The position numbers were made by a program, and so were the translations under genes. Source: UBA5859 sp041940025 (GTDB taxonomy: Bacteria > Pseudomonadota > Gammaproteobacteria > UBA5859). From it: a stretch of 64,000 bases of DNA. Where the stretch lies: contig JBGTSY010000011.1 in assembly GCA_041940025.1 (NCBI GenBank), forward strand, positions 18,360 through 82,359, written 5' to 3'. Below the pieces are notes generated by a model, which was not told the origin of the DNA, did not search any database, and saw only the letters and a program-made list of their open reading frames with translations. This document shows positions 15,653 to 23,901 of the stretch, one piece after another (position 1 is the first letter of the stretch; each line of letters begins with the position of its first letter).

Positions 15653-17515
15653 ATGAAAACTATTAAATGGAAAATTAAAACCAGTCATTGGTTACAAATA
15701 TTACTTTTTATTCCCGCTATTCTCTCCTTGGCGACGGTGTCCTTTTTCTCCTGGTGGGCGCATGATAAAGCAGTACAACAGATGATCCATCACGAAGGGG
15801 ATCTGCTGATGCGCCAATTGACGGTAGCCTCTCGCGCTGCACTTAAAGCAAACGATCCTGCACGACTTCAGGAAATTGTCGCCGCATTAGAGAAAGCCCC
15901 AGAGATTCGCAGTATCAAACTCCTTAATCACAATAATCGCTCTGTATTTGAATATAAGAGCGATTTTATTTATGACGATTCGTTCGTTGAATATACACAG
16001 CTGGTTATGGATGATTCCGTTGAACCTGTCGCCCTACTGGGTGCAATAAAACTCCAGATGTCTGAACAATATTATTTAGATAATAAGAATATTATTCTTA
16101 CCTCTCTAATTCCGATAGTCTTAACCTATTTATTGGTGTTATTACTTGTTGGTCGCTGGCACCGTCGAACCATTGCCGCGCCCATCGATACAGCTATCCA
16201 TAGCATCAATCTCATGCGCCAGGGCACGCCTATCTCAATCGAAAATAAACCTAAAGGCGAGGTCGGTCATCTAATAGCCAATATTAACTCCCTATCAGAG
16301 CATTTGCAGCACAGCAAAGAGCAAGATGAAAAACAAAAACGCGCACTGAAATCACAATTGAACATGCTGGCTCGTTCTCAACAAGACACAATAGATGCAC
16401 TCAACAGCAACGAAGGTTTTTTGAATATTCTGAATGAAGAAATTAGAGGACTGGTAAGCACAATCAAGTTGATGGTTCATATGATATCAAACACCAAAAG
16501 CGCCTCCTTAAAGGAGCGATATCTCCTTTCAGCTAGAAAGAATGCGGACTACCTAGAAGCGCTAGTAGAAGAAGCGAGCGAATTTATACGGCTGGCATCC
16601 GGGCATTTTGATTTTTGTGCTCAGGCCTGTGATCCCGCTGTCGTGATCGAGGAGTGTGTAGAATCTCTGAATGGACTATGCAAAGATAAAAAGGTTCGTT
16701 TGACAGTGGAGCCGCTGGAAGAGCAATTGATAGCCGGACACGATTTATATACGGATCCGAATTATCTCGCTCAAGCGATTATTAACTTATTACACGGTGC
16801 AATCATGCACCCCAATATTGACCAGGTTGTGTTAAAACAACCTCGACTGCATTCAACTTTAGAGAAGACCTCTTTAATATTCGCAATCAAGATGCATGGC
16901 CGTAAAGCCGTCTCCCCCGATCAGTTGGAACATAGTGTCACCGTAACAGTTGCAAAACGCATCATCGAAAACCTTGGCGGTCAGTTAACTTTAGAATCAA
17001 ACCCAAAACAAAACCTTTTAACCTTTAGTTTTGGGGTGCTTGTGGAGATGACTCCAAAGATTGAGCAAGAGTTGAAGGATGTGAGTAGTCAACAGACTGA
17101 GCAAATGGAAATGCTGTTTTTCTGCAGCGACTTAAGAGAAGCCAGTTTGATTAAGTCCCAGTTTGCCAATTCTAGCCAAAAATTTGAGATTTCAAATGAA
17201 TTCGATCGATGCGGCAACATTTATGGGGAGCGACAATCCTCAGTGGTTATCTTAGAGGCATCTGATGATACGCACTACGTCAAAGCCGCACACGAAATCC
17301 GAGCCAAGGAAAAACAGTTAGCAATAGAGCCCTGCCTGTTAGTGGCCCTATCGACCGATAAAATTGATATCCTGACTAGCACTCATCAAGGATTATTTGA
17401 TGCAGTGCTGCAAAAACCGAATGGAATACTGAATTTGTATCGATTGCTTTCTGATCTCGGCTCTGCAAAAAAAGATATCGATCTCTATTTGCACTCTCTT
17501 TGTTTACCGAATTAA
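15653..17515 (+). CDS. BarA-like hybrid sensor with degenerate catalytic domains
   Basis: 620 residues with a BarA-type layout. TM1 is at 16-34, the periplasmic sensor at 35-146 (GDLLMRQLTVASRAALKANDPARLQEIV), TM2 at 147-167, HAMP at 168-220 and a coiled coil at 220-255. A HisKA-like helix, an ATPase-like region and a receiver-like end (488-600) follow. Every catalytic position examined is changed. The H-box reads FLNILNEEIRGL, with Glu262 where His is expected. The N-box reads NLLHGAI, with Gly382 for Asn. No DxGxG is present after 410, and the G2 box is VTVTVAKR. The receiver phospho-acceptor is Glu535 in VVILEAS, although Lys588 (LQKP) remains. No HPt domain. The long intact frame argues it is maintained as a non-enzymatic signalling protein. 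Confidence 0.8.
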   Translation: MKTIKWKIKTSHWLQILLFIPAILSLATVSFFSWWAHDKAVQQMIHHEGDLLMRQLTVASRAALKANDPARLQEIVAALEKAPEIRSIKLLNHNNRSVFEYKSDFIYDDSFVEYTQLVMDDSVEPVALLGAIKLQMSEQYYLDNKNIILTSLIPIVLTYLLVLLLVGRWHRRTIAAPIDTAIHSINLMRQGTPISIENKPKGEVGHLIANINSLSEHLQHSKEQDEKQKRALKSQLNMLARSQQDTIDALNSNEGFLNILNEEIRGLVSTIKLMVHMISNTKSASLKERYLLSARKNADYLEALVEEASEFIRLASGHFDFCAQACDPAVVIEECVESLNGLCKDKKVRLTVEPLEEQLIAGHDLYTDPNYLAQAIINLLHGAIMHPNIDQVVLKQPRLHSTLEKTSLIFAIKMHGRKAVSPDQLEHSVTVTVAKRIIENLGGQLTLESNPKQNLLTFSFGVLVEMTPKIEQELKDVSSQQTEQMEMLFFCSDLREASLIKSQFANSSQKFEISNEFDRCGNIYGERQSSVVILEASDDTHYVKAAHEIRAKEKQLAIEPCLLVALSTDKIDILTSTHQGLFDAVLQKPNGILNLYRLLSDLGSAKKDIDLYLHSLCLPN

Positions 17516-17610
17516 ACCCTATGACATCTCCGTTTATGCGGTCATCCTAAACAATCTATATAGGAAAAGCGTATAGTGAGCCATGGAATCGGTTTATGCT
17601 ATTTACCGCT

Positions 17611-17881
17611 TTAAGGAACCTCTGATTAAGTCCATGCTATTTCTGTCTTTCAGGTTTTCTCGTGATCGAGACGTAGGTTTGAAACAATGTCTAGACCTTG
17701 TGAAAAGCCACAACAAAGAGCAGGGGAAACCCTGCAAGCCCCGCAGGGCGAGGCCTGAAGCGCACATTTGCTGCGTTGCAAATCTCGCCAAGGACTCAGG
17801 TCACTACCTTCGCTTTGCGCCTTGCAACTGCACGCTTGAGGTCATGCAGAAACAGTATGGACTTAATCAGAGGTTCCTTAA
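17611..17881. mobile_element. 271-bp MITE with 35-bp terminal inverted repeats
   Basis: Left end TTAAGGAACCTCTGATTAAG (17611 onward, 35 bp to 17645) matches the inverted right end (17847-17881) with 2 mismatches in 35. Both ends carry TTAA, which may be a target duplication or part of the repeat. There is no transposase. A 109-codon open frame crosses it but has no coding character. The GC-rich interior is unlike its flanks and resembles the 5' non-coding part seen upstream of some IS5-like transposases (from memory). It sits between two plus-strand genes. Confidence 0.82.
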
Positions 17882-17951
17882 TAAACCCTGTCTAAGGTTT
17901 ACTTTATTATGAGACGTAAAAATCGCATGTAACGGATCAAGGCGTTAGAAA

Positions 17952-19457
17952 ATGGAATCATTACTGTTATTCATAGAGGGCCCTGTACTAAGAATGTTAG
18001 TAGTGCTTGCGGGTCTGTTTATTCTGTTTTTAGGAAGCGGATTTTTAGTGCTAGTCGTAATGGCTATAGCGGATCGATTTCAAACCAAACAGGCGATACG
18101 GCGCAATTTTCCCTTAATTGGTCGATTCCGTTACTTTTTCGAAAAACTGGGGGAATTTTTCCGTCAGTATTTTTTTGCTCTCGATAGGGAGGAAATGCCT
18201 TTCAACCGTGCACAACGAGGCTGGGCATACCGCGCCGCGAAAAATCTGGATAACACTGTTGCTTTTGGATCCACAAGAGATATTAAACCAGAGGGCACGG
18301 TCTTGTTCGTCAATTGCCCCTATCCTACTCTAGATTCAGAAGCCATGAACCCTTCACGTTTAGTGGTTGGCCCCTATTGCCCGAATCCCTACCAAACCGA
18401 TAAGGTGTTTCACATTTCTGGAATGAGTTATGGAGCCGTTTCCAAACCGGCAGTGATTGCATTATCCAAGGGAGCCGCCCTGTGCGGATGTTGGCTCAAC
18501 ACCGGGGAAGGTGGACTCTCTCCTTACCACCTGTCCGGTGGCGCGGACCTCGTTTTCCAAATTGGTACGGCTAACTATGGTGTGCGAAAACAGGATGGCA
18601 GTTTAGATCACAAGGCACTACGAGACATCTCTGGTATCGAGCAGGTACGCATGTTCGAACTCAAACTCAGCCAGGGCGCGAAACCGGGGAAAGGCGGTAT
18701 CTTACCCGCTGAAAAAGTGACAGATGAAATCGCCTCTATCCGAGGCATTGAAGCTGGCAAAGCCTCGATTAGCCCTAACCGGCACTTAGAAGTCACAGAT
18801 GAAACTTCCTTAATACAATTGGTACTCAAAGTCAGAGAAATAACGGCTAAACCAGTGGGAATTAAATTTGTGCTTGGCGCATGGGGATGGCTAGATGATT
18901 TATTCAAAGAAATCAATCGTCAGGGTTTAGAGTCAGCGCCGGATTTTATCAGCCTAGACAGTGCTGACGGCGGTACGGGAGCGGCACCCATGTCTTTAAT
19001 GGATGATGTCGGTATGAGTGTGCGTGAATCTCTACCTTTGTTGGTAGATAAATTAGAAGAATATGGCCTACGCGAAAGAATCAAGGTCATTGCTTCGGGT
19101 AAACTCATTACACCTTCTGATATCGCCTGGGCGCTCTGTGTGGGTGCGGACTTTGTTGTCTCTGCGCGTGGATTCATGTTTGCGTTGGGATGTATCCAGG
19201 CCATGCAATGTAACAAAAATAGCTGTCCATCGGGTGTTGCAACCCATGACAAGCACTTACAAAGAGGCTTGGTGCCTACAGAAAAAGCAATCAGAGTCGC
19301 CCATTATCAAATGAATATGGAAAAAGAGCTGGAGATCATTGCTCATTCCTGTGGTGTTCAAGAACCGAGACGATTAAAACGACACCATGCCCGGGTAGTT
19401 ACAAAAAGTGGAAAATCTGTTCCACTAGACGAACTATATTCATCATCTAGGAGTTAA
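17952..19457 (+). CDS. FMN-binding glutamate-synthase-like protein (GltB central domain family)
   Basis: 501 residues. One membrane anchor (VLRMLVVLAGLFILFLGSGFLVLVVM, about 12-38) precedes a complete glutamate synthase alpha/beta-barrel. Family motifs: ISGMSYGAVSKPAVIALSKGA, LNTGEGGLSPYHL, QIGTANYGVR, KLSQGAKPGKGGILP, ISLDSADGGTGAAP and RGFMFALGCIQAM. The 3Fe-4S cysteines are in the expected spacing (C-x5-C-x4-C in GCIQAMQCNKNSCPSG). It lacks the glutaminase domain of true glutamate synthase. The family is found as an anchored stand-alone oxidoreductase of uncertain substrate. Stands 70 bp after a MITE. Confidence 0.88.
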   Translation: MESLLLFIEGPVLRMLVVLAGLFILFLGSGFLVLVVMAIADRFQTKQAIRRNFPLIGRFRYFFEKLGEFFRQYFFALDREEMPFNRAQRGWAYRAAKNLDNTVAFGSTRDIKPEGTVLFVNCPYPTLDSEAMNPSRLVVGPYCPNPYQTDKVFHISGMSYGAVSKPAVIALSKGAALCGCWLNTGEGGLSPYHLSGGADLVFQIGTANYGVRKQDGSLDHKALRDISGIEQVRMFELKLSQGAKPGKGGILPAEKVTDEIASIRGIEAGKASISPNRHLEVTDETSLIQLVLKVREITAKPVGIKFVLGAWGWLDDLFKEINRQGLESAPDFISLDSADGGTGAAPMSLMDDVGMSVRESLPLLVDKLEEYGLRERIKVIASGKLITPSDIAWALCVGADFVVSARGFMFALGCIQAMQCNKNSCPSGVATHDKHLQRGLVPTEKAIRVAHYQMNMEKELEIIAHSCGVQEPRRLKRHHARVVTKSGKSVPLDELYSSSRS

Positions 19458-19570
19458 GATTTGAATTTAAGGTTGATGTTGGCAATAGCCGTTAACTTTC
19501 CATATAACAGAAAAATTTAGCATTAGGTCACTCGACTTAGTGTGGATCAGATAGGGAATTCGCGTAGATT

Positions 19571-21361
19571 ATGTCCATTTTGGAGCAAGTTGTTGTTTAT
19601 CTTGCCGCCGCTACCATTGCTGTGCCACTGTTTCATCGCTTTAAGTTAAGCGATGTTTTGGGGTATTTGGCTATTGGCGTGGTGCTTGGGCCCTGGGGTA
19701 TCGCATTTGTCAGTGATCCCGAACAGATTATGGAATTTGCTGAGTTGGGCGTAGTATTTCTTCTATTTATTATAGGATTGGAGCTAAACCCAGCGCGATT
19801 GTGGGTGTTTCGCCGCTACTTAATTAATTTAGGCGCGACTCAAGTATTTGTGGTGGGGACCTTTCTGGCGATTTTGGCGCGATTGCTAGGAGTAGACTGG
19901 GCCGCAGGTTTCGTTATCGGTTTTGCCTTGGCGCTTTCCAGTACTGCGTTTGTCTTACAATTTTTAAGAGAGCGCAACCACTTGATGCGTCCCCATGGGC
20001 GCGCTGCATTTGGTGTGCTCCTATTTCAAGACATCGCCATTATTCCACTTTTGGGTATCATGTACGTCATGGCGCCTGCAACGGAATCCTCAGAGATAAG
20101 TGAAGTCGTTTTGCAAGTAGTAAGCTCCGTTGGATTAATTGCTGCTTTCATCCTATTCGGCCATTTCCTGCTGCGCCCGGTGTTCAGACTATTAGCAGAG
20201 GTGCAAATCAGGGAGGCTTTCTTAGCAGGTGCATTATTATTAGTTTTAGGGTCAGCATTATTGATGGAATACGCCGGTATGACTATGGCGTTTGGCGCAT
20301 TCCTGGCGGGAGTACTACTGGCTGATTCAGAGTATCGCCACCAATTAGAAGCGGACATCGCGCCTTTTAAGGGACTGCTTTTAGGTCTGTTTTTTATCGC
20401 TATAGGCATGCTGGTAGATCTGAGTTATCTCTCCACAGAGCCTCTCACGGTCTTGATGTTGGTCGCCATATTAGTGGGCATGAAGACTAGTTTGATATTT
20501 TTTCTTGGTCGTGGCTTTAAATTGTCCTTACAGGACTCTTTCGGTTTGGGGATCTGTCTCTCTCAAGGGGGGGAATTGGCGTTTGTTCTGTTAACAGAAG
20601 CGGCCAATGTAGCCCTAATCACACAGGAGATCCAATCTATTCTAGTATTGGTGATCACCCTATCTATTGCGACCACGCCTATTCTTTACTTTTTATACGA
20701 GAATTTTTTTCAATCGCTAGGGGATCAAGACTATAGTGAAAATCTGCCAGGTGACACTGAAATCATCATTGCCGGTTTTGGCCGTTTTGCGCAAATCATA
20801 GCGCGGGTGCTGTCATCTAAAAACATCCCTTTTACTGCAATCGAGAAAAATCCATCGCAAGTAGAATTCGTGCGACGATTTGGCAATAAAATATATTTTG
20901 GTGATGCGTCCGATCTGGATTTACTCAGAGCGGCCAATACGGAACAAGCGAAGATTTTTATAATAGCGGTGGACGATGTGGAAGACTCACTACTGATCGC
21001 ACAGCTGATCCGCGAATATTTCCCCCACTTGGTCATTTTGGCCCGCGCACGAAACCGGCAACATGAATTGGTTTTAAGAAGTCTCGGTGTGCAAAATATC
21101 GTGCGAGAGACGTTACACTCGAGCCTCTACCTAACAGAAAAATTACTCACCGAGCAAGGATTCAGTCAGGATGAAGCCCATTCAATTGTTGATACTTTTA
21201 AACAACATGATGCAAAAACACTGATGATGCAGCTAGCAGTACACCAAGACGAAGAAGCTTTAATCCAGACTACAAAAAGCGCCGCTGAAGAGTTAAGAGC
21301 GTTGTTTGATCGAGATGAACAAGCGAAAGATCATTTGGATGAAAAAAGCGACCGACAATAA
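19571..21361 (+). CDS. CPA2 monovalent cation:proton antiporter, KefB/KefC type
   Basis: 596 residues. About 12 membrane helices form a Na+/H+ exchanger domain (VLGYLAIGVVLGPWGI; ELGVVFLLFIIGLELNPARLWVFR; ALSSTAFVLQFL; LFQDIAIIPLL; CLSQGGELAFVLL). A TrkA-N nucleotide-binding domain starts at about 390 (IIIAGFGRFAQIIARVL, YFGDASDLDLLRAA), and the cytoplasmic tail is acidic. In E. coli such proteins are glutathione-gated potassium efflux systems protecting against electrophiles. No KefF/KefG-type regulator lies next to it. Confidence 0.92.
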   Translation: MSILEQVVVYLAAATIAVPLFHRFKLSDVLGYLAIGVVLGPWGIAFVSDPEQIMEFAELGVVFLLFIIGLELNPARLWVFRRYLINLGATQVFVVGTFLAILARLLGVDWAAGFVIGFALALSSTAFVLQFLRERNHLMRPHGRAAFGVLLFQDIAIIPLLGIMYVMAPATESSEISEVVLQVVSSVGLIAAFILFGHFLLRPVFRLLAEVQIREAFLAGALLLVLGSALLMEYAGMTMAFGAFLAGVLLADSEYRHQLEADIAPFKGLLLGLFFIAIGMLVDLSYLSTEPLTVLMLVAILVGMKTSLIFFLGRGFKLSLQDSFGLGICLSQGGELAFVLLTEAANVALITQEIQSILVLVITLSIATTPILYFLYENFFQSLGDQDYSENLPGDTEIIIAGFGRFAQIIARVLSSKNIPFTAIEKNPSQVEFVRRFGNKIYFGDASDLDLLRAANTEQAKIFIIAVDDVEDSLLIAQLIREYFPHLVILARARNRQHELVLRSLGVQNIVRETLHSSLYLTEKLLTEQGFSQDEAHSIVDTFKQHDAKTLMMQLAVHQDEEALIQTTKSAAEELRALFDRDEQAKDHLDEKSDRQ

Positions 21362-21464
21362 TATTTTGGGATTGGTGGTACTTTTAATTAAAATACCGCC
21401 CGACAACGAAACCTGGCCCAGTGACGGCCAATAGCCGTTCAGCGTACTGACATGGAGTGTTCGA

Positions 21465-21761
21465 TTGATAAAAGTAAAAAATAGCGTCATACATGGTAAA
21501 GGGTTATTTGCCTCGCGCCCCATTCGAGAAGGCCAATGGTTGGGCAAATGTATGATTAGACATGGCGCAAAGAAAGTTGGCCCCTACTCTCTTTGGGATC
21601 AATCTGGTGAGACCTTTGTAGAAGTGATGTGTCGGCTCAGATTCATCAATCATTCAAAAGAACCTAATGTGGAATATCAGGATGATTTATCGGTCATCGC
21701 GCTGAGGAACATTCAGCCAGGGGAAGAGCTCACCCATGATTATGGTGACGATTGGGAATGA
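21465..21761 (+). CDS. Minimal SET-domain protein
   Basis: Starts at TTG21465, supported by GGAG 9 bases upstream; no ATG exists before the conserved part. 98 residues contain almost only a SET fold: VIHGKGLFASRPIREGQWLGK, the pseudo-knot motif RFINHSKEPNVEY, ALRNIQPGEELTHDYGDDW. Motifs RFINHS and GEEL..DY are the S-adenosylmethionine and catalytic signatures of lysine methyltransferases. Bacterial SET proteins this short exist; their targets are largely unknown. It lies 103 bp after the Kef-type antiporter and may be co-transcribed. Confidence 0.82.
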   Translation: MIKVKNSVIHGKGLFASRPIREGQWLGKCMIRHGAKKVGPYSLWDQSGETFVEVMCRLRFINHSKEPNVEYQDDLSVIALRNIQPGEELTHDYGDDWE

Positions 21762-22065
21762 GCACCTGCATCCAGGTGTTAATTTACTTGACATAATCGG
21801 GTAAATATTTACTTAACTGACTAGCAAATATACATCTAATTCTACAAATATAATGAAATCATTGATTTTTGCCGCTCTGAATTCGTAATTGTGTCGAATT
21901 CATTGGTACGATTGTTTATTTTTCTGACACTTTTTGATTATTCAGTTCAAAATACAAGCAATCGAAGCCCAATTTAACTATTTTTACGCTTTTTCCTGCC
22001 TTGTTTAAAATACATTAAATTACTCAAAAATTTGTTAACTTGTTGATATTATTGTAATTATTATT
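21762..22065. other. AT-rich intergenic region
   Basis: About 300 bp, strongly AT-rich, upstream of the sigma-54-like promoter of the PEP-CTERM gene. It is where activator sites would be expected; no clear inverted repeat was found by eye. Confidence 0.4.
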
Positions 22066-22081
22066 TGGTATGTTGGTTGCT
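22066..22081 (+). promoter_or_regulatory. Sigma-54 (-24/-12) promoter candidate upstream of PEP-CTERM gene
   Basis: TGGTATGTTGGTTGCT has GG and GC at the required 12-bp spacing and matches TGGCACG-N4-TTGCT except at two positions. The predicted transcript start is about 65 bp before the ATG. RpoN control of PEP-CTERM genes, with the PrsK/PrsR pair, is established in other bacteria. Confidence 0.6.
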
Positions 22082-22156
22082 TTATGATTTCGTAGTTAAT
22101 GTTCTACGTAACAAAACAATACAACAAAGCAATTTAAAATTTCCTGGAGGAATAAA

Positions 22157-22765
22157 ATGAAAATATTCACTAAGGCTGTGTTCGCGGTTTCAGTCTCTCT
22201 GTTAAGCTTCGGTGCATCCGCTGCCATTGTCACCACTGATTTCTTAGATTACGTCTCTAAGCCTAATCCGGCCGACTACGGTAATTTCCCTAGCCCAAAT
22301 CTTTGTGAGAACGGATTGGGACTACCTTGCGATCAGTTTGAACTGATTCAGATAGACTACGATTCTAGCTTGTGGGGAAATGATTGGAATAACGTAGTGT
22401 CCGCCACCCTTGAGATTTGGTTAAGTAAATATCAGATTGAATTTGGTAGCGAAATCGCTGTCATCGAGAGTATTGAGCTCAGTGCTATCGGCACCTACCT
22501 GTGGGCAGAAGTGGATGGCTTTGCTCCCAGTGCTTATGGCCCGGTCGATGTGTTGAATTTCTTGAAAAACGGTAACAATGACGATATTTTCACCGCTATG
22601 TTAAAAGCTGAGAACAATAGTTTCGAATATCATCAAGGTATTTTGTCTGTTACCTATGAAGATGGCTTGAATCCTCCAACTGGCGTACCTGCGCCTACAA
22701 CCCTACTTTTGATGGGTCTGGGTCTGTTGGGATTAGGTGCGACTCGACGTCGCCTATCCGCCTAA
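22157..22765 (+). CDS. PEP-CTERM sorting-signal protein
   Basis: 202 residues. Signal peptide MKIFTKAVFAVSVSLLSFGASA; a secreted middle part without a recognised domain, acidic and rich in Asn and Leu. The exosortase signal VPAPTTLLLMGLGLLGLGATRRR is at the C-terminus. The canonical Pro-Glu-Pro is Pro-Ala-Pro here, a known variant. The ribosome site GGAGG is excellent. Exosortase itself is not in the window, so sorting enzymes must lie elsewhere. Such proteins are typically processed to extracellular or biofilm matrix material. A strong terminator follows immediately. Confidence 0.86.
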   Translation: MKIFTKAVFAVSVSLLSFGASAAIVTTDFLDYVSKPNPADYGNFPSPNLCENGLGLPCDQFELIQIDYDSSLWGNDWNNVVSATLEIWLSKYQIEFGSEIAVIESIELSAIGTYLWAEVDGFAPSAYGPVDVLNFLKNGNNDDIFTAMLKAENNSFEYHQGILSVTYEDGLNPPTGVPAPTTLLLMGLGLLGLGATRRRLSA

Positions 22766-22788
22766 TAGATAGCACTCTATTGCGCATG

Positions 22789-22820
22789 AAAAAAGCCGGG
22801 ACTCTCCCGGCTTTTTTTTT
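22789..22820 (+). terminator. Intrinsic terminator of the PEP-CTERM gene
   Basis: AAAAGCCGGGA / TCCCGGCTTTT stem with a 3-nt loop, followed by a run of T (22811-22820). 24 bp after the stop codon. Confidence 0.9.
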
Positions 22821-22942
22821 GCTAACACCACAATCTTATAAATAACTTTTATTAGCTTTATTGCCTGCTGAAGCCGCTTCAATGATACTCTTGGCGGTGA
22901 ATAACTAGAATGAAATAACAAAACACCAGCCAGGAGGAAGTT

Positions 22943-23410
22943 ATGTTAAGTCCACCCGTTGCCAAAATAAACCCGCCAGGCGTGCCCATAGAAAGAGGAA
23001 AAATTCACGAATTTGCCTGCTCCATTTACGATGACAATCCGCTCTATCACGATTTAGAAGCAGCCAAGGCTGCCGGTTTACCTTCAGTGGTAGCACCGCC
23101 CACCTATACATCAGTACAAGCATTCTTTTTCGATCCAAAAGACGCAGGCGCCCTTCTGGAAAGCGGCCTGGATCTTGATTTGCGTTTTGTACTCCATGGC
23201 GGTCAAGAGTTTTATTTCGAACGCCCGATTTTTGCGGGTGATGTCTTAACTGCCCATCAAGGTGAGATGCGTACCTACGAAAAAGAAGGTAAACGCGGCG
23301 GATTAATGAAATTCGCCGAAATGGAGTCCTATTACACGGATGAAAACAACGAAGTGGTATTGCGCGTGAAAAACATCCTCATTCAAACTGCGGGGGTAGT
23401 AAAAAAATGA
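22943..23410 (+). CDS. MaoC-like dehydratase subunit, N-terminal hotdog (HadA/FAS1-like)
   Basis: 155 residues, a hotdog-fold protein of the FAS1-like dehydratase/MaoC N-terminal family (ERGKIHEFACSIYDDNPLYHD; GLPSVVAPPTYTS; LDLRFVLHGGQEFYFERPIFAGDVLTAH). It overlaps the next gene by 4 bp (ATGA). The pair corresponds to the two halves of R-specific hydratases, as in mycobacterial HadA-HadB. A good AGGAGG site precedes the start. Probable role: hydration or dehydration of a 3-hydroxyacyl thioester in fatty acid or related degradation. Confidence 0.82.
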   Translation: MLSPPVAKINPPGVPIERGKIHEFACSIYDDNPLYHDLEAAKAAGLPSVVAPPTYTSVQAFFFDPKDAGALLESGLDLDLRFVLHGGQEFYFERPIFAGDVLTAHQGEMRTYEKEGKRGGLMKFAEMESYYTDENNEVVLRVKNILIQTAGVVKK

Positions 23411-23829
23411 GTACTTCAGCTTTTGACAACATTAAAGAAGGCGATGAATTTGAACTCGTGCATAAAGGATTCACGCGTACCGATTTTGTTCGTTACGCAG
23501 GTGGTGGTGGAGACTTTAATCCCATTCACCATGACGAATCCTTTGCCAAGATGTCAGGTAACGAGACGGTATTTGGCATGGGCATGTTAACCGCTGGCAT
23601 GCTGAGTCGAGTACCTGCCAAATGGTTTGGAGCAGAAAACGTGAAGAGTTTTGGCATTCGCTTTAAATCCAGATTATGGCCTGGAGACAATGTTACTTTT
23701 AAAGGTGTGGTGAACAAGGTCTACGAAGAAAATGGCGTCACGCATGTGGATATGGATCTCACCGCCATCAACCAAAAAGAAGAGTTACTGATTCAAGGTT
23801 TTGCTACCTGCCGACCCTGGAAAGCGTGA
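23407..23829 (+). CDS. MaoC-like dehydratase subunit with catalytic Asp/His (HadB-like)
   Basis: 140 residues. The R-hydratase active-site motif YAGGGGDFNPIHHDESFA (catalytic Asp and His about residues 37-42) and the hotdog strands GMGMLTAGMLSRVPAKW and FGIRFKSRLWPGDNVTFKGVV are present. Partner of the upstream subunit, which lacks this motif, so a heterodimer is expected. Ends before a strong hairpin shared with the convergent acyl-CoA dehydrogenase gene. Confidence 0.86.
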   Translation: MSTSAFDNIKEGDEFELVHKGFTRTDFVRYAGGGGDFNPIHHDESFAKMSGNETVFGMGMLTAGMLSRVPAKWFGAENVKSFGIRFKSRLWPGDNVTFKGVVNKVYEENGVTHVDMDLTAINQKEELLIQGFATCRPWKA

Positions 23830-23848
23830 ATGAGATTTTCTAATAGGA

Positions 23849-23876
23849 CAGGCCCCTTTTCGGGGCCTTTCTATTT
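23849..23876. terminator. Intrinsic terminator between convergent genes
   Basis: AGGCCCC (23850-23856) / GGGGCCT (23862-23868), then TTCTATTTT on the plus strand. The minus-strand side has a shorter T tract. Confidence 0.8.
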
Positions 23877-23901
23877 TAAATTGATGAACTGATACGATGA
23901 A

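Noticed and set aside
17583..17912. 109-codon open frame spanning the MITE
   Set aside because: Both ends fall in the inverted repeats and the translation has no coding character.
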